Below, one piece after another: positions 63,620 to 64,000 of a stretch of 64,000 nt of DNA. The notes beneath the pieces were generated by a model that was not told the origin of the DNA, did not search any database, and worked only from the letters and a program-made list of their open reading frames with translations. The translations under genes were made by a program, and so were the position numbers. Source of the DNA: Notamacropus eugenii (lineage: Eukaryota; Chordata; Mammalia; Diprotodontia; Macropodidae). The stretch lies in the NCBI RefSeq assembly GCF_028372415.1, contig NC_092875.1:50778771-50842770 (forward strand). The letters run 5' to 3'. The number at the start of each line of letters is the position of its first letter. The stretch's first letter is position 1.

Positions 63620-63785
63620 CATGGTATAGTATATACACATATATGTTTGTGTGTGTATATATGGATACAAACACACATGTACATACATACACATACTTAA
63701 TATACTGCTTTTGTAGTATATATGTACATATATGTACACATACTTAAAAACACTCAACACATTATTTTCGTATATATGTACATAT
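63620..63785 (+). repeat. TATG/TACA-rich microsatellite
   Basis: Degenerate alternating purine-pyrimidine units. Confidence 0.82.
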
Positions 63786-64000
63786 TGTCTTTCCCACATA
63801 AGGAACGGACAATTGAGAGGTAGGAGTTGTTCTTGCTTTGCTTACAGCACAGAAGGAAGGGGATGGAGTCAGCAGTGGGGTTTTTACTGCTTTCTGGCAG
63901 GCATATTTCACTCCTTGCAGAAGGAGGGTAGAAGAGAGGCTGGTCCATCCAGAATTCCTCTTCTCTTTTTCTCCCTTCTCCTCTCTCTCAAAGCTAGGAA

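Overview
This is a stretch of mammalian nuclear DNA, and almost certainly marsupial. It is full of marsupial-type repeats: L1 copies with a long pyrimidine-rich spacer between ORF1 and ORF2, tRNA-headed SINEs with either a BovB/RTE-like tail or a second RTE-like tail, and RTE, L2, MIR/CORE-SINE and hAT-derived copies. These are interspersed with long introns and one CpG island. No bacterial-style genes, tRNA or rRNA genes or CRISPR arrays are seen. Most reading frames in the window are chance frames inside repeats.

The one convincing protein gene runs left to right from 11,236 to 26,007. Five exons, all with canonical splice signals and all in phase 0, encode a predicted secreted protein of about 194 residues. 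Exon 1 gives a signal peptide. Exons 2, 3 and 4 each give one six-cysteine module with the spacing C-x5-C-x3-CC-x9/10-C-x8/9-C, which is the first half of colipase. Exon 5 gives a cysteine-free, basic tail. The C-terminal cysteines of normal colipase are not found, so this looks like a colipase-like (CLPSL-related) gene that multiplied its second exon and lost its third. Modules 1 and 2 are clearly sister copies with the same PWRK ending. I cannot tell from the sequence alone whether this architecture has already been described.

Intron 1 (7.4 kb) holds an antisense retropseudogene of C6orf120 (UPF0669 family), a decayed endogenous retrovirus pol remnant and the 3' end of an RTE-type LINE. The last 30 bases or so of that LINE reappear as the tail of several SINEs in the window.

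Region by region: 1-5.2 kb is a minus-strand L1 with a second L1 inserted in it. 5.2-11.2 kb is intergenic with SINE, hAT and L2 copies. 11.2-26 kb is the colipase-like gene. 26.7-31.3 kb is a plus-strand L1 split by an ORF1-only (HAL1-type) L1 that has a clear target-site duplication. 31-43 kb is SINE/MIR/L2-rich with a few exon-like segments of unknown meaning. 43.5-44.2 kb is a CpG-island promoter with NRF1, ZNF143-like and CCAAT sites and no recognised gene. 45-51 kb is a repeat mosaic. 51.4-56.5 kb is a run of minus-strand L1 copies. 56.5-64 kb is mostly unassigned sequence with SINEs and microsatellites.
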